Below, in pieces: positions 59,845 through 64,000 of a DNA stretch of 64,000 nt. Source of the DNA: Hydra vulgaris. Taxonomy: Eukaryota; Cnidaria; Hydrozoa; Anthoathecata; Hydridae. The notes beneath the pieces were generated by a model, which saw only the letters and a program-made list of their open reading frames with translations, did no database searches and had not been told where the DNA came from. The translations under genes and the position numbers were made by a program. Where the stretch lies: positions 65,615,001 through 65,679,000 of the forward strand of contig NC_088920.1 in the NCBI RefSeq assembly GCF_038396675.1, read 5' to 3'. Each line of letters opens with the position of its first letter. Position 1 is the first letter of the stretch.

Positions 59845-61566
59845 TGTTAAAATTTTAATTGCATTTCATCTAAATCATATGTAAGTATTTGAACTTTTTT
59901 AATTAATTTTTTTAATAATGTCAAAATATCAAATATTGTATTTGACATATAAATTACTTTAAAAAAAAACAAATATTTAGCTGACTTCCCCTGTCCCCCA
60001 CGAAAAATGAAAATTAGGTACCAAAAGTGCTACACAATTGGCCACATGATATTTTTCAATGAAATTTATATGTGTATAAAAAATGTGTATAGAAAATTTT
60101 CTGAATAGGTTTAAAAAATTTGTGAGCACTCAATAATAATTTAAGGTGACAACAAGTTAACTTTCAATATCAGTAAATCAGTACAATGTTTATCAACCAA
60201 AAATAAAGCTTTCTTTTTTTAAAAATAATTTAACTGTATATATAATTTCAAAAGTTAAAAAAAACACGTTTGTCTAACGCTACTTCAAAAAAATTTAAAA
60301 TACGTGGAACAGAAATTTGGCACAAAATTCAGTTCCGTAAAACGCGAATTATTCATACCTGTTTTATACGACCCAATTCAAAACGGCCATTCCACAATAA
60401 CTTCGGTTCAAAATTTAAGATTGTTGGAGTATTTTTTTATAGATTTTTCACACCCATTCAACTTTCTACTGGCGATTCTCTTGTTTACCATCGACTCTTG
60501 TGTTGTTATGACGAAAGCGGTTTTCTAAAACAGTTTATACTTTTAACTTCAAGATCATATCTCTTTCTTAATTGTGTTAATTCTTCCTTTATTTTTTCTT
60601 CTTAAAAGTTGATACTTTCTTTTACATTGTTTATTGTATATCCATGATTATTTAAACGTTGTCATAGCAACATTTTGAAATATACAGTAGAGTAGGTCGA
60701 AAAACAACACTTTTTGAGATCAAGTGTTTGGCATTATAGAGATATTTTCGAAATGATCCAAAAATACATTCTTGAAAATTTAATTTAATTAAAACAAATC
60801 CTTCAATTGCAATTTTGGCTTTGAAGAAGTGACTAAAGGCTTTTCACGCAATATTTAATGCGGCGTTTTCGACATTATGTTATAAGTTCAGGACTCAGGA
60901 AATGTTTGATGTATAAAAAATATAAAGGAGAGGAAAAACTGTCTCTATCAACTGTCATGACAGAATAAAAAAAAATAATGAAATATCCGCTAATAAACTT
61001 TAACTTTTTTTTTGGAAATTACCATTTTAAAAATATTCTTAGTTATTATCGATTACGAAGTGTAATTTTAAAACGCCAAACAACAAGCTTTGAAATAACT
61101 TTTGTATATGCAAAGAATAACTCATAAGTTTATTATAAATTTTTATTTACTTTAGTATGTACAAGTAGCACTAAATTATTTTTCAAACTAATTATGTTAA
61201 TTATGTTAATTATGAATAATTAAGAATATCATTATGTAACTCACTGTAAAAACGTTTAGATATAAAAATCATCCAATGCTTTCGATACAAACATCATCTT
61301 AGATATATAACCGTCTTTTTGAACCATATACGAACATCATTTTGAATTTCTCGAATTTTATTTATTAAATTTATATTATAAATGGTTGATACACCTTCAT
61401 GCATCTTATTGCTCTTTTTAAAGCATGTAGAATCATGTAGAAGCGTAGACTTGGATAATATAGATTATCAAATTATTTTTTGTTATCAAAATAATAAACC
61501 CAGAATCTTGTGCTGATACTAGCACATTTAGTCACATACTTATTATTGATAACGTTAACCAAAGAG
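59845..61566. other. No gene recognised
   Basis: AT-rich. A 111-codon frame at 60270-60605 overlaps another frame and has no recognisable motif. A direct repeat AATTATGTTAATTATG is seen at about 61190. Confidence 0.5.
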
Positions 61567-62480
61567 AATGACTAAGGCAACTACTTTTCCCGCTTGAGTA
61601 TTAAACACTCATGTTTCCTGCAGCAAATTCCATACAACATTTTTATAAAAGTCTCACTACTTAAATCCCCTAAAAAAAGTTCTAAAACAATATCAGTAAA
61701 TGGAAATTTAATAACATTAAAATTAACAACTAAATAAAGTTCATTTTTGGTTTTACCCATATATTCTAATGGTTCTACAAAATGATTTGGGGACTAAGTT
61801 GCTCCATCAATATAAACAAAGATCTAAATGAAAGATCCATTTGATGAAGATTAAGTCCTATAGTGTGAGGTTTTAGTCAACCTTTTTTTTTTTTAAACTC
61901 AAAAAATATTCCTACTTTTGATATATTTATGTTGAAGTATTGTTATTCTTTTCAAGTACTTCATAAAGACTCATAAAGCTTGTTTTTTTTCTGTTGCTGC
62001 TACAAGTAAAATTTTATTAAAAAATTTTAGAGTAAGATCATTCCTGCCATAAAGGTTAGTGAGAAGTTTTTACTCATATTCATTTGAAGTTCTTTTTCTG
62101 TAAATTTCTTTAGAACAACTTCACTACCTTTTATTTTTATTTCTCTTACAACTAAAGTATAATTATCAATTTTGCCATCAACACCAAAGCAATTAAGTTC
62201 TATGTTATTTAATAATAAATATATTATGTCTGATAAAACTTTAACCATCTTCTTTTAACTATCTATTTTGGATTTCTCTATAACTAAAGTTGATGTGATT
62301 GCTATATCATCAAACAGCTCTGAAAAATCTATCATAAGATCATTTTCTAGTGCAGCTATAATTGAACTTCCTATATCATATCTAATCAAATCAGTTGCAT
62401 ATCTTGAAACATACTTTTGAAGCTTCCAAAAATCATAAATTCCTACTGATTTTCTTTAAGGCTCCATATTTATGAGAAAA
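61567..62480 (-). pseudogene. Unidentified coding-like remnants
   Basis: Three minus-strand stretches read as real protein. (1) From about 62440: IYDFWKLQKYVSRYATDLIR, then IGSSIIAALENDLMIDFSEL and DDIAITSTLVIEKSKID, one stop, then KMVKVLSDIIYLLLNN and ELNCFGVDGKIDNYTLVVRE to KELQM (62040). (2) From about 61815 to 61567: YIDGAT, a stop, then SPNHFVEPLEYMGKTKNELY, LVVNFNVIKFPFTDIVLELF and CCRKHECLILKREK. They share direction and could be exons of one gene or element. I do not recognise the family. Two stops, and no clear splice sites between the parts, suggest it is no longer functional. Confidence 0.5.
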
Positions 62481-64000
62481 ATTATAAAGTTATGCTTAAA
62501 ATTTTTTTTCTTTGCTCAAGAAATGAATTCAATGTTTAAACAAATTACAAAATTCAACTAATTGACTTTAATTCAATATATTCCATCGAAGCAGAAACTC
62601 GAGTTTCTACTTTTTGATTCGAAAATTAAGCTTTAGTGTGTTACGACACTAGAACTAACAGATTCTACACCAGTTTCTAATAAGAAGCCATTTTTGAACA
62701 ATTGTAAATAATTTCTAGTTGCAGTGATTGTTCAAAACTTTTCCATATCTTAATTACTTATTATGCTATAAGTTTTACAATTGTATGTATGATTTTTTTG
62801 CTACATTATATAAGTTATTGTATAAGTATAAGTTGCAATAATAATGTAGCTATAACTTGGATAACTGTTGTTTAGAAAATAAAGATTTTAAATAATCTGT
62901 CTGTGGGTGGTTCTGTACTATATTTATCAATACTTTGAAATCATTTTAGCTCAACCTAAACTTCTTTAAAATAAAAAAGCTTCAACCAAACATTTTTTTT
63001 CTATTAAGTTAACAAATCTCTATATTACCAAACTTCTGATTCCAAAATTGACTTTGCCCTAATATTTATACAATTTTTGTATTATGCCTAGATATAATAC
63101 AAATGTTAGCGTGGTCCATGAAATTATTGATTAGCTATAAATGAAAACTACCATTATTAGCGAATGTTAATTTAGTGCTTTGAGGGTGCAATATCTTACC
63201 AATTTCAAAGTTTTCAAATGATGATCTTAAAGTGATCTAAAAGATAACTATCTTCTAGCGAATTAAGGGGTACTAGTTCAATAATTATATCTGTGTAAAG
63301 GAGAAGATATTTATACAAAATTTTAATATTAAAAAAGACAAATGTTTCACTATTGCCTAACTTTTAAACATTTTAGTTTTTAGAACATTTTGGGTTGGAT
63401 GTCACGCAACTTTAAAATGGTAGCTATGTTCAAATGACTGTCATAATCATATTAAAACTTTTAAAGTTTTGTCCTATTAAATGAAATGCATTCTCGAGAT
63501 ATGCCGAAACCTCCTAAATGTCTAAAAACTTATCCTCGGCTTTATATTTTTCAAACTCAGTGTGAAAAGAGTATTAGATCTCTTCATTAGCAAATGTATT
63601 TACCTTTATTAGAGTGCCCAGCATTTACCTTCGGAGCTGTTTGACATTTAAAAAGCGGTAAATAAATTCCACTTTTTGAAGACTACAGCTTTTTTTTTGA
63701 GGCCTTGAAGTAAAAAAAATTCAAAGTCGATTTTTTACAAATAAGCAAATTAAGATCTCTACAAACGTTGTTAAATAAATACTTTGAAGAACTATGATAA
63801 ATTCATGAAAGCCATTAGTATCAAAAAATGTTTTACTAAAAGTTTTCGCTATTATTTTAAGGCGTTTTGAAAAAAATCTAGACAATAAGACATAACAAAC
63901 AGGGTTGATTGGAGAAGTTTATCGTTAGATTTAGGTTTGACTGTTGCAAAGTGTGACCTTCATGTAACTATATGTATATCAAAACGATTAAAATTTTTTT
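62481..64000. other. No gene recognised
   Basis: AT-rich sequence to the end of the window; no protein-like frame, RNA gene or TIR-bounded repeat was seen. Confidence 0.55.

Noticed and set aside
60270-60605. 111-codon plus-strand ORF
   Set aside because: Overlapped by another open frame, no known motif and no splice context; possibly an eroded repeat, but not supportable as a gene.

Overview
The window looks like nuclear DNA from a cnidarian, most probably Hydra. It is extremely AT-rich, host genes carry short introns, and most of the sequence is old transposon copies, foldback elements and microsatellites. The species call is inference; no search was run. Only two intact protein genes were found. 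Both encode H-type ferritin, lie on the minus strand (15970-17634 and 48516-49740) and have three coding exons with identical exon sizes. Each has a well-formed iron-responsive element (IRE) in its 5' UTR, and a TATA, CACGTG and CCAAT promoter arrangement shared by both.

The ferritin genes sit in a duplicated block (about 15250-20060 and 44370-51620, same orientation). The two copies can be read against each other. Copy A carries a 253-bp MITE in intron 1, a 450-bp foldback and a tRNA-derived SINE that copy B lacks. Copy B carries a 3.6-kb hAT transposon and about 330 bp of extra upstream DNA that copy A lacks.

The rest is a mobile-element landscape, left to right. 1-7300: no convincing gene. 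7446-8278: a foldback and a MITE. 9551-14960: CR1/L2-type LINE remnants in both orientations. 20799-22590: a MITE and a 5'-truncated LINE. 23674-26800: decayed minus-strand transposase-like gene of a DDE-type family I cannot name. 29117-29776: (CATA)n joined to a repeat with internal minisatellite. 31376-33297: a Tc1/mariner-like element whose transposase region starts with a RING finger and whose ends carry arrays of inverted ~21-bp repeats. 34740-35940: Helitron remnants. 39064-43544: a complete hAT insertion with an exact 8-bp target duplication. 43684-44285: a ~155-bp satellite. 44618-48195: the second hAT, with 16-bp TIRs. 53640-54110: LINE tail. 56676-59840: a 3.2-kb TIR element with CAACGTTG-rich ends and a possible DUF4806-like exon. 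61567-62480: unidentified coding-like remnants.

The genes do not form an operon-like unit. The functional theme is iron storage under post-transcriptional iron control. The evolutionary theme is a gene duplication later invaded by at least four kinds of element.
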